A DNA stretch of 64,000 nucleotides from Microbacterium sp. (lineage in GTDB: Bacteria > Actinomycetota > Actinomycetes > Actinomycetales > Microbacteriaceae), in assembly GCF_031179285.1 (NCBI RefSeq), contig NZ_JAPSHY010000010.1:1-64000 (forward strand), in the 5' to 3' direction. Shown piece by piece: positions 1-9,214 of this stretch. Below the pieces are notes generated by a model. It was given only the letters and a program-made list of their open reading frames with translations. It was not told the DNA's origin and made no database searches. Within the stretch, counting starts at the first letter, position 1. Each line of letters starts with the position of its first letter. A program made the position numbers and the translations under genes.

Positions 1-35
1 TCATATAGCGGTCATGTGATCGAAAGGAACACAGA

Positions 36-1025
36 GTGCTCATTGCACAGCGTCCCACACTCACCGAGGAAAAGATCGTCGAGAACCGGAGCCGGTTCAT
101 CATCGAGCCTCTGGAGCCCGGCTTCGGATACACGATCGGCAACTCGCTTCGTCGCAGCCTTCTCTCGTCGATCCCTGGAGCCGCTGTCACCAGCGTCCGC
201 ATCGACGGCGTGCTGCACGAGTTCAGCACGATCCCCGGTGTGAAAGAGGATGTCACCGAGATCATCCTCAACATCAAGCAGCTGGTCGTCTCGTCCGAGC
301 GCGACGAGCCCATCACGGCGTACCTGCGCAAGACCGGTGCGGGCGAAGTGACCGCCGCAGACATCTCGGCTCCGGCCGGTGTCGAGGTGCACAACCCCGA
401 GCTCGTCATCGCGACCCTGAACGACACCGCGAAGTTCGAGCTCGAACTCACCATCGAGCGCGGTCGCGGCTACGTCTCGGCCACGCAGAACCGCAACGAG
501 TACGCCGAGGCCGGTCAGATCCCGATCGACTCGATCTACTCGCCGGTTCTCAAGGTCAGCTATCGGGTCGAGGCGACTCGTGCCGGTGAGCGCACCGACT
601 TCGACAAGCTCATCCTCGACGTCGAGACCAAGTCCTCGATGCTCCCGCGTGACGCTGTCGCCTCGGCTGCCAAGACTCTCACCGAGCTGTTCGGCCTCGC
701 CCGCGAGCTGAACGTCGAGGCCGAGGGCATCGAGATCGGCCCGGCGCCGGTCGAGGCGGTGAGCTCCAGCGAGCTCTCCATGCCCATCGAGGACCTCGAC
801 CTGTCGGTCCGCTCGTACAACTGCCTCAAGCGCGAAGGCATCAACACGGTGTCCGAGCTCGTCGCCCTGTCGGAGACGCAGCTCATGAACATCCGCAACT
901 TCGGCCAGAAGTCGGTCGACGAGGTGCGCGACAAGCTCATCTCGCTCGGTCTGTCGCTCAAGGATTCGGTGCCCGGTTTCGACGGCGCCCACTTCTACGG
1001 CGGCAACGACGACGAGTCCTTCTGA
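36..1025 (+). CDS. rpoA: RNA polymerase alpha subunit
   Basis: Scaffold subunit of RNA polymerase; dimerises, binds beta/beta' and contacts activators and UP elements. The 329-residue product is full length. The N-terminal assembly domain carries the characteristic [15 protein letters not shown] segment near residue 30, and the C-terminal DNA-binding domain (about residues 250-310) includes the helix-hairpin-helix region around [16 protein letters not shown]. The start is GTG with GAAAGGA at 22-28, 7 nt upstream. rplQ follows after 34 nt, as in the usual alpha operon; the upstream members (rpsM, rpsK, rpsD) would lie outside the window. Confidence 0.98.
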   Translation: MLIAQRPTLTEEKIVENRSRFIIEPLEPGFGYTIGNSLRRSLLSSIPGAAVTSVRIDGVLHEFSTIPGVKEDVTEIILNIKQLVVSSERDEPITAYLRKTGAGEVTAADISAPAGVEVHNPELVIATLNDTAKFELELTIERGRGYVSATQNRNEYAEAGQIPIDSIYSPVLKVSYRVEATRAGERTDFDKLILDVETKSSMLPRDAVASAAKTLTELFGLARELNVEAEGIEIGPAPVEAVSSSELSMPIEDLDLSVRSYNCLKREGINTVSELVALSETQLMNIRNFGQKSVDEVRDKLISLGLSLKDSVPGFDGAHFYGGNDDESF

Positions 1026-1059
1026 CCTTCCCGAAATTCTGACCAGGAGTTAGACGATT

Positions 1060-1644
1060 ATGCCTAAGCCCACCAAGGGTCCCCGCCTCGGAGGCGGCCC
1101 CGCCCACGAGCGCCTGCTGCTTGCCAACCTCGCGGCGGCTCTCTTCACTCACAAGTCGATCAAGACGACCGAGACCAAGGCCAAGCGTCTTCGTCCGCTC
1201 GCCGAGCGGCTGATCACGTTCGCCAAGCGCGGCGACCTTCACGCGCGTCGTCGGGTGCTCTCGGTCATCGGTGACAAGGAAGTCGTGCACACCCTGTTCG
1301 CCGAGATCGCGCCGCTGGTCGCCGAGCGTGAGGGCGGCTACACCCGCATCACGAAGGTCGGCAACCGCAAGGGCGACAACGCGCCGATGGCCGTGATCGA
1401 GCTCGTTCTCGAGCCCGTCACGCCGAAGGCGAAGTCGACCAAGAAGTCGGCCGCGAAGACCGAGAAGCCGGCCGAGGAGGCCCCCGTGGAGGAAGCTCCC
1501 GTCGAAGAGTCCAACGCCGCAGAGGAGACTCCCGCCGAGGAGACCTCGTCGGCCGATGCCGCCGACGCCGGTGCCGAGTCGCAGGCCGAGGGTGAGGCAG
1601 CCGAGGCTGCCGCAGCGGATGCCGTCAAGGAGAAGTCCGAGTAA
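1060..1644 (+). CDS. rplQ: 50S ribosomal protein L17 with acidic C-terminal tail
   Basis: Large-subunit protein near the exit tunnel. The conserved L17 core occupies roughly residues 1-120 (start [12 protein letters not shown], then [19 protein letters not shown]). It is followed by about 75 residues rich in Ala and Glu, which makes the protein 194 residues against about 120 in most bacteria. Such tails are known in actinobacterial L17 and are probably disordered. AGGAG at 1044-1048 precedes the ATG. It is the last gene of the alpha operon, since a strong terminator follows. Confidence 0.97.
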   Translation: MPKPTKGPRLGGGPAHERLLLANLAAALFTHKSIKTTETKAKRLRPLAERLITFAKRGDLHARRRVLSVIGDKEVVHTLFAEIAPLVAEREGGYTRITKVGNRKGDNAPMAVIELVLEPVTPKAKSTKKSAAKTEKPAEEAPVEEAPVEESNAAEETPAEETSSADAADAGAESQAEGEAAEAAAADAVKEKSE

Positions 1645-1663
1645 CGACTCTCGCGTCACGAGA

Positions 1664-1697
1664 GAACCCGCCGTCCTTCAGGACGGCGGGTTCTTTC
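1664..1697 (+). terminator. Rho-independent terminator of rpoA-rplQ
   Basis: A perfect 13-bp stem (1664-1676 with 1681-1693) with a TTCA loop is followed by TTTC. It lies 20 nt after the rplQ stop. Confidence 0.9.
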
Positions 1698-1840
1698 GTG
1701 TCGATGCAGTCTCGGAAGAATGACGCTTCGTCGAGCTCCTGGACTTATGCGGCGGCTATGGATAGATTTCCGGTATCCACCCGCACGCGGCTGTCTTCGT
1801 GCGCTGCCACGCCCGGCACGGGTCACACAAAGGAGTGTCA

Positions 1841-2518
1841 ATGAAGAAGTCACGTATCGGTGCGACAGGGTTCGCGCTCGCGCTCGCCGGTTCGCTCGCC
1901 ATCGCCGGCCCCGCGATCGCCGCGGACATCTACGTTCCCGACAACTCGCAGGGTACCGAGGGTGAGAGCTACCCCAACGGATGGTTCACCGGGGACCCGC
2001 AGCCCGAGACCGCGCCCGTGGACGACGCGACCGGCATCACTCTCACCGGGCGGACGCAGTTCCTCTACGGCGGCATCATCCCGATCGCGGCCGGCACCGA
2101 ATTCGCTGCCCTCGTCGAGGGATCGGATGTCGACGCGGACGGCACCCTGACTTTCCAGTACCCGATCTTCTTCAACTCGACCGTCGAGGGAAATCTCGGG
2201 TTCACGACTCTGCGTCCTGTCCCGACCGGAGCTCCGACTCCGGGCGGCACCTGGTTCTCGAGCCAGAACGTCGCGATCGGCGACGTCCTGATCCTCTCGC
2301 AGGGAGAGCACACCTGGGACGAGATCGTCGAGGCGTTCGATGATGCGATCGCGCAGGACGGCGTTCCCGAGGTGCTCGCCGTCGGCGTCTTCGTCGATCC
2401 GGGTGACACTGCACTGGTGCGCAGCGTGACCTTCGGCGGCAACACCTACCACTTCGCCGCTCAGGCTGTGGCACCGGTACCGACGCCGATCCAGCGCCCG
2501 GCTGATTTCACAGGTTGA
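1841..2518 (+). CDS. Secreted protein of unknown function
   Basis: The family was not recognised. The 225-residue product starts with a classical Sec signal peptide: MKKSR, a hydrophobic core and an AIA/AD cleavage site after about residue 27. The mature chain is acidic, Pro/Gly-rich, cysteine-free and predicted extracellular; its Thr/Gly/Val-rich pattern suggests a beta-sandwich. The ATG at 1841 was chosen because AGGAG at 1831-1835 precedes it and because the signal peptide begins cleanly there. A large inverted repeat follows, so it looks monocistronic. The next gene is also exported, but no functional link is shown. Confidence 0.8.
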   Translation: MKKSRIGATGFALALAGSLAIAGPAIAADIYVPDNSQGTEGESYPNGWFTGDPQPETAPVDDATGITLTGRTQFLYGGIIPIAAGTEFAALVEGSDVDADGTLTFQYPIFFNSTVEGNLGFTTLRPVPTGAPTPGGTWFSSQNVAIGDVLILSQGEHTWDEIVEAFDDAIAQDGVPEVLAVGVFVDPGDTALVRSVTFGGNTYHFAAQAVAPVPTPIQRPADFTG

Positions 2519-2526
2519 CAGTTCGC

Positions 2527-2564
2527 GTGAGTGCCCCGCCCGGCTGCCCGGGCGGGGCACTCAC
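2527..2564 (+). terminator. Strong hairpin after the secreted-protein gene
   Basis: A perfect 16-bp inverted repeat (2527-2542 and 2549-2564) has a 6-nt loop. No T tract follows, so it may act as a transcription terminator of the U-less actinobacterial kind or as an mRNA 3'-end stabiliser. Confidence 0.7.
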
Positions 2565-2590
2565 GCGTCGGACGGGAGGGCACGACTGAT

Positions 2591-3334
2591 ATGACGACGA
2601 AAACGGCCGCCCTGCTCGTGGCGATGGTCCTCGCGGTCACCGCGCTGACGGCATGCTCCTCACCGGCGCCCGCGCCGACGGAGTCGCGTGCCCCGGCACA
2701 ATCGCCGCCGAAGCCGCCCTCGGGCACGCCGCAGCCCGTCGAGGTGAGCGTGGCTCAGGTCGCGACCGCAGTCGTCGCCGAGACGGTCGCGCTCGACGCG
2801 CCGGACGGCGCCGAGGTCTCCCGGTTCGCCAACCCGACCGCCTCCGGCGCACCGCTCGTCTTCCTCGTCGAGGAAGCCCAGGGGGACTGGCTGCGAGTGA
2901 AACTGCCGATGCGTCCCAACGGGACCGTCGGTTGGGTGCGGAAGAGCGACGTCACGATCGCCGCTGTCGACTACAGTCTCGAAGTCTCGACGACCGACCG
3001 CTCGGTCACACTGCTGCAGGACAACGTGCCCGTCAAGACGTTCAGCGCCGCAGTAGGAACGGGCGACACTCCGACCCCGCTGGGAAGCTTCTACCTCACA
3101 GAGTTGCTCGCGCCGACGAACCAGGGCTATGGACCATACGCCTACGGAATCTCGGCGTTCTCCGACGTCCTCAACAGCTTCGGTGGCGGACCGGGTCAGA
3201 TCGGGATGCACGGCACCGATGACAGCAGCAGCATCGGACAGGCGGCCAGTCATGGCTGCATCCGACTGAACAACGACGACATCACCTACCTCGCAGGCAT
3301 TCTCCCGTTGGGCACACCGATCGTCATCAGTTGA
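2591..3334 (+). CDS. L,D-transpeptidase lipoprotein (YkuD family)
   Basis: Cell-wall enzyme that probably makes 3-3 peptidoglycan cross-links or anchors proteins to peptidoglycan outside the membrane. The 247-residue product has a lipoprotein signal ending in LTAC (lipidated Cys near residue 22), a Pro/Ala-rich linker, an SH3-like segment (about residues 65-120) and a C-terminal YkuD domain. The catalytic motif SHGCIRL has its nucleophile near Cys223, with the upstream HGT histidine. The ATG at 2591 is preceded by a GGGAGGG-type SD. The SH3-plus-YkuD architecture matches exported enzymes of this family; the substrate is not determined by sequence. Confidence 0.9.
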   Translation: MTTKTAALLVAMVLAVTALTACSSPAPAPTESRAPAQSPPKPPSGTPQPVEVSVAQVATAVVAETVALDAPDGAEVSRFANPTASGAPLVFLVEEAQGDWLRVKLPMRPNGTVGWVRKSDVTIAAVDYSLEVSTTDRSVTLLQDNVPVKTFSAAVGTGDTPTPLGSFYLTELLAPTNQGYGPYAYGISAFSDVLNSFGGGPGQIGMHGTDDSSSIGQAASHGCIRLNNDDITYLAGILPLGTPIVIS

Positions 3335-3410
3335 CGCGCGAGCGGCGAGCACGCGAGGTCTAGGCTGGAACCACTCCCGTCGTTCGATGCGGGCGTGAGG
3401 GGAACGAGAA

Positions 3411-4211
3411 GTGGGCGATGCCGCGGCCGGATTGCACCGTGGGCCTCGCGCCTACACGGCCTTCGTCATCATCGGGCTGATCGCCGGGCTCCTGTCGGGG
3501 CTGTTCGGGGTCGGAGGTGGCACCGTGATCGTCCCTCTGCTGGTGCTGTTGCTGCACTTCGATCAGCGCCTCGCCGCCGGGACATCACTCGCCGCGATCG
3601 TGCCGACGGCGAGCATCGGCGTCGTCTCGTATGCCGTGAGCGGATCCGTCGCCTGGGTTCCGGCGATCATCCTCGCCGCTGGGGCCGTGGTCGGAGCGCA
3701 GATCGGCACGCGGCTGCTCCCGCGCATCTCGCAGACGGCGCTGCGATGGGGGTTCGTGGGATTCCTCGTCATCGTCATCATCAGCCTGTTCCTGGTGATC
3801 CCCTCCCGTGACGCCGAGTTCACACTCACCTGGCTCAGCGGCCTGTCGCTGGTGGCGGTCGGTGTCGGCACCGGCATCCTCGCGGGATTGATCGGGGTCG
3901 GCGGGGGAGTGATCGTGGTGCCGGTGCTCATGATCGCGTTCGGCACGAGCGATCTGGTCGCCAAGGGCACCTCGTTGCTGATGATGATTCCGACGGCGGT
4001 GTCCGGCACGGTAGGCAACATCCGCCATCGCAACGTCGATCTGCGGGCGGCGGTGGTGATCGGCCTCTCGGCCTGCACGACGACGGCACTCGGCGCCTGG
4101 CTCGCCACCGTGATCGAGCCCGGAGTGGGCAACATCCTCTTCGCTGCCTATCTGGTCGTGATCGCGATCCAGATGACGCTCAAGGCGATCCGCGGGCGCC
4201 GCAGGCGCTGA
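3411..4211 (+). CDS. TauE/SafE family membrane transporter
   Basis: Integral membrane protein of the sulfite exporter TauE/SafE (DUF81) family, proposed to move organic or inorganic sulfur anions. The 266-residue product has about eight hydrophobic segments in two homologous halves, each opening with the family's glycine-rich helix: GLLSGLFGVGGG near residue 25 and GILAGLIGVGGG near residue 157. The start is GTG with GAGGGGA upstream. It appears to stand alone. The true substrate cannot be read from sequence. Confidence 0.88.
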   Translation: MGDAAAGLHRGPRAYTAFVIIGLIAGLLSGLFGVGGGTVIVPLLVLLLHFDQRLAAGTSLAAIVPTASIGVVSYAVSGSVAWVPAIILAAGAVVGAQIGTRLLPRISQTALRWGFVGFLVIVIISLFLVIPSRDAEFTLTWLSGLSLVAVGVGTGILAGLIGVGGGVIVVPVLMIAFGTSDLVAKGTSLLMMIPTAVSGTVGNIRHRNVDLRAAVVIGLSACTTTALGAWLATVIEPGVGNILFAAYLVVIAIQMTLKAIRGRRRR

Positions 4212-4276
4212 CTCGGACGGCTCGAGCTGAGCGCCGGCGGAGAGTCGCCCCTCCACGTCGTCGGTAGGATCGAAGG

Positions 4277-4738
4277 GTGCCAGTGAACACCGAACTCGTG
4301 GGGCGAGACTTCCCGCCGACTGCCCCGTACCTCGTCGGACGTGAGAAGGTGCGTGAGTTCGCACGTGCGGTCTTCGCCGAAGCGCCGCAGCACACCGACG
4401 TCGAGGCGGCCCGCGCAGCCGGCTACGCCGATGTGGTGGCCCCGCCGACATTCGCGATGGTGATCCAGGACCACACCCTGCAGCAGCTGCTGGCCGAGGC
4501 CGACTCCGGGATCGAACTCGCCCGCACGATCCACGCCGAGCAGCGTTTCGCCTACACCCGCCCGATCGTCGCCGGCGATGAGCTGACCGCGCGGCTCACG
4601 GTGACCGGCATCCGGATGATGGCGGGCAACGCCATGATCACCAGCGAAGCCGAGATCACCGACGCCGAGGGCACTCACGTCGTCACCGCCACGAGCGTGC
4701 TCCTGGTCGGCTCCGGCGAAGAAGGAGAGGGCGAGTGA
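4277..4738 (+). CDS. MaoC-like dehydratase, N-terminal type (HadA-like)
   Basis: Hot-dog fold protein of the FAS1-type MaoC N-terminal family, corresponding to the non-catalytic partner (HadA/HadC) of heterodimeric (3R)-hydroxyacyl-ACP/CoA dehydratases. The 153-residue product lacks the D-x4-H hydratase dyad, which is present in the next gene. The stop overlaps the next ATG (TGATG), so the two are translationally coupled and probably form a heterodimer. The start GTG lies 6 nt after TAGGAT (4265-4270), which fits a leaderless transcript. This pair sits near murB and secE-nusG in many actinobacteria. Confidence 0.88.
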   Translation: MPVNTELVGRDFPPTAPYLVGREKVREFARAVFAEAPQHTDVEAARAAGYADVVAPPTFAMVIQDHTLQQLLAEADSGIELARTIHAEQRFAYTRPIVAGDELTARLTVTGIRMMAGNAMITSEAEITDAEGTHVVTATSVLLVGSGEEGEGE

Positions 4739-5136
4739 TGACCTATTCAGTCGGAGACGTGATCGCCGAGCGGACGGTTCACCTCACCCGCGAGTCGCTC
4801 GTACGCTATGCGGGTGCGTCCGGTGACTTCAATCCCATCCACTACCGGGACGACGTCGCGGCATCCGTCGGCCTTCCCGGTGTGCTCGCGCACGGGATGC
4901 TGACGATGGGCATCGGTTCCTCCGTCGTGCTCGCGGCGCTCGACCCGGCCGTGCGCATCCTCGACTACGGCGTGCGTTTCACCAAGCCCGTGATCGTCGA
5001 CCCGCAGGAGGGGGCGGACGTGCACGTGCTCGCCACCGTCGCGGCCGTCGACGACTCGGCGGCACGCATCGACCTCAAGGTGACGTCCGCCGGCGCGACC
5101 GTGCTCGTGAAGGCGCAGCTGCGCGTCGCGGTCTGA
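4738..5136 (+). CDS. MaoC family dehydratase (HadB-like)
   Basis: Catalytic hydratase partner of the preceding protein, with a single hot-dog domain of 132 residues. The hydratase 2 motif is clear near residue 30: ASGDFNPIHYRDD, with the catalytic Asp and His, followed by GVLAHGMLTMG. The expected reaction is dehydration of (3R)-hydroxyacyl-thioesters; the role in fatty-acid elongation is inferred from mycobacterial HadAB. The ATG at 4738 overlaps the upstream stop. A GTG at 4735 in frame is an alternative; AAGGAG at 4722-4727 serves either. murB starts one base after the stop. Confidence 0.9.
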   Translation: MTYSVGDVIAERTVHLTRESLVRYAGASGDFNPIHYRDDVAASVGLPGVLAHGMLTMGIGSSVVLAALDPAVRILDYGVRFTKPVIVDPQEGADVHVLATVAAVDDSAARIDLKVTSAGATVLVKAQLRVAV

Positions 5137-5137
5137 C

Positions 5138-6283
5138 ATGACACTCGAGAATTCACCGGAGATGGATCCGGTTCCCCTGTCGGAACTCACGACGCTTCGC
5201 ACCGGAGCTGCGCCGCGGAGGATGCTGCAGGCCGCGACGACCGACGAGCTGGTGAGCGCCCTGCGAGAGACGTGGTCTCGCGGCGAGGACTGGTTCGTGC
5301 TCGGCGGTGGTTCGAACCTCTTCGTCGGCGACGACTCCTTCGACGGCACGGTGATCCGCGTGCTCACGAACGGCATCGAGGAACTCCCCTCTCCACATCC
5401 GGGCCGCATCCGCCTGCGGGTGCAGGCAGGCCACGGGTGGGACGATCTCGTCGCATACGCCGTCGAACGCGGCTACGCCGGCCTCGAAGCCATGTCGGGG
5501 ATCCCTGGCACCGTCGGCGCCTCACCCGTCCAGAACATCGGCGCCTACGGCCAGGAGATCCAGGAGACGCTCGTCGAGGTCGACCTCATCGACGAGTCCA
5601 CCGGCGAGGTCTCCGCTGTCCCGGCGGAAGAACTCGGGTTGGGCTTTCGCACCTCGGTGCTCAAGCACCATTACGGCGCTCAGCCGCAACGGCGTGCCGT
5701 CATCCTCTCGGTGACGGTCGATCTGCTGGTCGCGACCGAGCGGACGGTGCGCGGAGATCAGCTGCGGCGGGCTCTCGGTCTCCAGGACGACCGCGCGGTT
5801 CCCCTGAGCTGGGTGCGCGAGCGCATCCTCGCGACCCGTGCGTCGAAGGGGATGCTGCTCGACGAGCACGACCCCGACACGCACGGGGTCGGCTCGTTCT
5901 TCCAGAATGCGGTGGTGCCCGAGGTCGTGGCGCGGGCGTTGCCTGCCGAGTGCCCGCGCTGGCCCGTGGCGCCGGACCTGGACTCGGTCACGGTGATCCC
6001 GCTCGCAGCCTACGACGGCTACCTCCCGGCGCCGCATCACGAGGCCCCGGACGTCAAGGTCAGCGCGGCGTGGCTCATCGAGCAGGCCGGCATCCGGAAG
6101 GGATTCAAGCTGCCGCGCTCACGCGCCTCGGTGTCGACCAAGCACGCGCTGGCGCTCACCAACCGGGGCAGTGCGACGGCCGGCGAGGTCGCGGAGTTGG
6201 CTCGCTTCATCCAGAGCAGGGTGCAGGCCGAGTTCGGGCTGTTGCTGCAGCCGGAGCCCGTGCTCATCGGCGTGGAGCTCTAG
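5138..6283 (+). CDS. murB: UDP-N-acetylenolpyruvoylglucosamine reductase
   Basis: Cytosolic FAD enzyme that reduces UDP-GlcNAc-enolpyruvate to UDP-MurNAc with NADPH in peptidoglycan synthesis. The 381-residue product has the FAD-binding loop LGGGSNLFV (about residue 50), the SGIPGTVGASPVQNIGAYG block (about residue 120) and the GSFFQN motif with the catalytic Ser (about residue 253). The ATG is separated from the preceding TGA by one base, so translation is probably coupled. An in-frame ATG at 5162 is a less likely start. It is linked to the MaoC pair in one operon. Confidence 0.96.
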   Translation: MTLENSPEMDPVPLSELTTLRTGAAPRRMLQAATTDELVSALRETWSRGEDWFVLGGGSNLFVGDDSFDGTVIRVLTNGIEELPSPHPGRIRLRVQAGHGWDDLVAYAVERGYAGLEAMSGIPGTVGASPVQNIGAYGQEIQETLVEVDLIDESTGEVSAVPAEELGLGFRTSVLKHHYGAQPQRRAVILSVTVDLLVATERTVRGDQLRRALGLQDDRAVPLSWVRERILATRASKGMLLDEHDPDTHGVGSFFQNAVVPEVVARALPAECPRWPVAPDLDSVTVIPLAAYDGYLPAPHHEAPDVKVSAAWLIEQAGIRKGFKLPRSRASVSTKHALALTNRGSATAGEVAELARFIQSRVQAEFGLLLQPEPVLIGVEL

Positions 6284-6312
6284 GAGTCGGCGCCGCCGGG
6301 TACGCTCGGCGG

Positions 6313-6714
6313 ATGACCGGAATCGTTCCCTATCTCTTCTTCCCCGGAACCGCGGCCGAGGCGCTGCGCTTCTACCACGGCATCTTCGGCGGGGAACTCG
6401 ACCTCCACACGTATGCCGAGTTCGGCCGCACCGACGGCGCGGGCGACTCGATCGCGCACGGCGAGATCCGCGGCGCTGTGGCGCTGTCCGCCGCGGATGC
6501 CGGGCCGGACCAGGACGCAGTTCACATCAACGGTGCCATGTTCTCACTGCTCGGCGCCGCGGATCCTGCGACGCTCACCCGCTGGTTCGACGCGCTCGCC
6601 GACGGCGGTCAGGTGATCGATCCGCTGCAGGAGCGACCATGGGGCGACCACGACGGCACCCTCACCGACCGCTACGGCATCAGCTGGCTCGTGGGGTTCC
6701 AGGCCGAGGCGTGA
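6313..6714 (+). CDS. VOC family protein (PhnB-like glyoxalase fold)
   Basis: A 133-residue single-domain protein of the vicinal-oxygen-chelate superfamily, PhnB/3-demethylubiquinone-methyltransferase-like subgroup. It starts with the typical PYLFFPGTAAEALRFY segment and ends with WGDHDGTLTDRYGISWLV. Members are small cytosolic dimers often annotated only by fold; the substrate is unknown. The ATG lies 6 nt after TACGCT (6301-6306), a leaderless-type start. Its stop TGA and the stop of the convergent aminotransferase together form the palindrome TGATCA. Confidence 0.87.
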   Translation: MTGIVPYLFFPGTAAEALRFYHGIFGGELDLHTYAEFGRTDGAGDSIAHGEIRGAVALSAADAGPDQDAVHINGAMFSLLGAADPATLTRWFDALADGGQVIDPLQERPWGDHDGTLTDRYGISWLVGFQAEA

Positions 6715-7914
6715 TCAGGCGAAGAGCCGCTGCAGTCGCTGCACGCCTTCGAGCAGCGCGTCGTCGCCGAGCGCGTACGACATCCGGATGTAGCCGCTCG
6801 GCCCGAACGCCTCGCCTGGAACGACGGCCACCTCGGCCTGCTCGAGAATGAGGTCGGCGAGCTCGAGCGACGTCGTCGGCGTCACGCCACCCCACGTGCG
6901 ACCCAGCAATCCCTGCACGTCGGGGTACACGTAGAAGGCGCCGAGCGGGTTGGGCACACGCATCCCCTCGATCTTCGACAGTTCGGCGACGATGAGCCGG
7001 CGTCGGCGATCGAAAGCCTCGCGCATCTCGGATGCTTCGTCCTGCGGGCCGTTCAAAGCCGCGATCGCCGCCTTCTGCGCGACGTTGTTCACGTTGCTCG
7101 ACAGGTGCGACTGCAGGTTGCCGGCGATCTTCATCGCATCGGCAGGACCCACCATCCAGCCGACGCGCCATCCGGTCATCGCGTACGTCTTGGCGACGCC
7201 GTTGACGAGGATCGTCTGGTTCGCCGCCTCCGGCACCGCCGCGACGATCGAGGTCGCAGTGGCGCCCTCGTAGGTGAGGTTCTGGTAGATCTCGTCGGAG
7301 ATGATCCAGATCCCGTGCTCGACGGCCCACTCGCCGATCACCTTCGTCTCCTCGGCGGTGTACACCGAGCCCGTCGGGTTCGACGGGGAGACGAACACGA
7401 GTGCCGTGGTGCGATCGGTGCGCGCCGCCTCGAGCTGCTCGACAGTGACCTTGTAGTCCTGGTCGGCTCCGGCGAACACCTCGACGGGGGTGCCGTCTGC
7501 CAGACGGATCGCCTCGGGGTAGGTCGTCCAGTACGGAGCGGGAAGGAGCACCTCGTCGCCCGGGTTCACCACCGCCTGGAATGCCTGGTACACGGACTGC
7601 TTGCCACCGTTGGTGACGATGACCTGGGCGGGTGAGACCTCGAGCCCGGAGTCGCGCAGTGTCTTGGCGGCGATCGCCTCGCGAAGCGCGGGCAGGCCCG
7701 GCGCCGGCGTGTAGCGGTAGCTGGCGGGGTCAGCGAGCGCTGCGGCCGCTGCGTCGACGATGAACTGCGGCGTCGCGAAATCCGGTTCGCCAGCGGCATA
7801 GGAGACGACGGGCTTGCCTTCGGCCTTCAATGCCTTGGCTTTGGCATCCACCTTCAGCGTCGCCGACTCGGCGATGGCGGACAGCTTGCGAGAGAGGGGA
7901 GCGCGTTCGGTCAC
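6715..7914 (-). CDS. Pyridoxal phosphate-dependent aminotransferase (AspC/AspB type I)
   Basis: Fold-type I class I/II aminotransferase, most like aspartate aminotransferase. Motifs include SYAAGEPDF near residue 40, [25 protein letters not shown] and the Schiff-base lysine in [13 protein letters not shown]. The 399-residue length is normal. The GTG at 7914 was chosen because the protein begins there with the family's usual N-terminus and because TACGCT (7927-7922) sits 7 nt upstream (leaderless type). An aspC-like gene is typically found between murB and secE in actinobacteria, but here secE is 22 kb away. Confidence 0.93.
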   Translation of the reverse strand: MTERAPLSRKLSAIAESATLKVDAKAKALKAEGKPVVSYAAGEPDFATPQFIVDAAAAALADPASYRYTPAPGLPALREAIAAKTLRDSGLEVSPAQVIVTNGGKQSVYQAFQAVVNPGDEVLLPAPYWTTYPEAIRLADGTPVEVFAGADQDYKVTVEQLEAARTDRTTALVFVSPSNPTGSVYTAEETKVIGEWAVEHGIWIISDEIYQNLTYEGATATSIVAAVPEAANQTILVNGVAKTYAMTGWRVGWMVGPADAMKIAGNLQSHLSSNVNNVAQKAAIAALNGPQDEASEMREAFDRRRRLIVAELSKIEGMRVPNPLGAFYVYPDVQGLLGRTWGGVTPTTSLELADLILEQAEVAVVPGEAFGPSGYIRMSYALGDDALLEGVQRLQRLFA

Positions 7915-8003
7915 GCCTACGAGCGTACTCGCGTCGCTGCGGACCTGACCATCGCGGCACTCGACAACATCGCCAGATCTTTCACACCACGTCGGGTGTC
8001 GTG

Positions 8004-9098
8004 TCAGGCGACCGGCAGCCCGTGTGCCTCGGCGATCGCGGCCAGGGTGATGCGACCGCCCTGCACGTTCAGACCCTTGGCGAGAGCCGCATCGTCGGAT
8101 GCCGCCCGCTCCCATCCCTTCCCGGCGATGGCGGAGACGTACGGGAGTGTGGCATTGGTGAGGGCGCGCGTGGCGGTCTCGGGCACAGCGCCGGGCATGT
8201 TGGCGACGCAATAGTAGACCGAGTCGTGCACCGCGAAAGTCGGGTCGTCATGGGTCGTCGGACGCGATCCCTCGAAGCATCCGCCCTGATCGATCGCGAT
8301 GTCGACCAGCACCGAGCCCGCCTTCATCGTCGAGACCATGTCGTCGGTGACGAGCTTCGGCGCCGCCGCCCCCGGGATGAGCACGGAGCCGATGACGAGG
8401 TCGGCCGTGGCGAGTTCCTCGGCGATGTCGTAGCGGCTCGAGGCGCGGGTCTCGAGCGCTCCGCCGTAGCGATGCTCGAGTTCGCGCAGCCGGGTCAGCG
8501 AGATGTCGATCACCGTGACCTTCGAACCGAGGCCGAGGGCGTTCGCGGCGGCGTGCTCGCCAGCCACTCCGCCGCCGATCACGACGGTCTTGGCTCGCGG
8601 CGTTCCCGCGATGCCGCCGAGCAGCGTGCCGCGGCCGCCGTTGGAGCGCAGCAACGCGTACGAGCCCATCGTGACGGACAGGCGGCCGGCGATCTCGCTC
8701 ATCGGAACCAGCAATGGCAGCGTCCGGTCGGGAAGCTGCACCGTCTCATAGGCGACGGCGGTGGTGCCGGCGTCGACGAGCGCGGTGGTGAGCGCCCGAT
8801 CGGCGGCGAGGTGCAGGTAGGTGAACAGCGTGAGGTCGGAACGGAGGAACCCGTACTCCTGCGCGATCGGCTCCTTCACCTTGATCACGAGGTCGGCGTC
8901 GCCCCATGCCTCGGCCGCTGACGGGACGATCTCGGCTCCGGCTGCCCGATACGCATCGTCGTCGATGCGCGAGCCGAGTCCTGCGCCGGACTGCACGAGG
9001 ACGCGGTGACCTTCATGGACGAGCCGGTCGGCACCGGCGGGCGTGAGCGCGACGCGGTTCTCGTTGTTCTTGACCTCTGTGGGCACCCCGATCTTCAT
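8004..9098 (-). CDS. ald: Alanine dehydrogenase
   Basis: NAD-dependent oxidative deamination of L-alanine to pyruvate and ammonia, or the reverse. The 364-residue product starts with [20 protein letters not shown], which is diagnostic for Ald/PntA N-domains, and carries the Rossmann loop in [17 protein letters not shown]. An Lrp-family regulator is divergent, as in mycobacterial ald-aldR, so alanine-responsive activation is expected. The start is ATG with GGAGG just upstream. Confidence 0.95.
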   Translation of the reverse strand: MKIGVPTEVKNNENRVALTPAGADRLVHEGHRVLVQSGAGLGSRIDDDAYRAAGAEIVPSAAEAWGDADLVIKVKEPIAQEYGFLRSDLTLFTYLHLAADRALTTALVDAGTTAVAYETVQLPDRTLPLLVPMSEIAGRLSVTMGSYALLRSNGGRGTLLGGIAGTPRAKTVVIGGGVAGEHAAANALGLGSKVTVIDISLTRLRELEHRYGGALETRASSRYDIAEELATADLVIGSVLIPGAAAPKLVTDDMVSTMKAGSVLVDIAIDQGGCFEGSRPTTHDDPTFAVHDSVYYCVANMPGAVPETATRALTNATLPYVSAIAGKGWERAASDDAALAKGLNVQGGRITLAAIAEAHGLPVA

Positions 9099-9175
9099 TG
9101 ATCCTCCCGGGTTCGGCGTGTGCGGTTACCTCCCCAGAATCGCAGAACCGTCGATCGGGCAACAGATTCAATGGA

Positions 9176-9214
9176 GAATATTCGATCGGATGCCGAATCC
9201 TGAATAATGATTCG
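9176..9214. promoter_or_regulatory. Candidate Lrp/AldR operators between ald and its regulator
   Basis: The ald-lrp gap holds the palindrome GAATATTC (9176-9183) and a 6-bp inverted repeat CGAATC/GATTCG (9194-9199 and 9209-9214). AT-rich inverted sites are typical for Lrp/AsnC proteins. The second site overlaps the regulator's start region and could mediate autoregulation. Assignment is by position and symmetry only. Confidence 0.45.
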
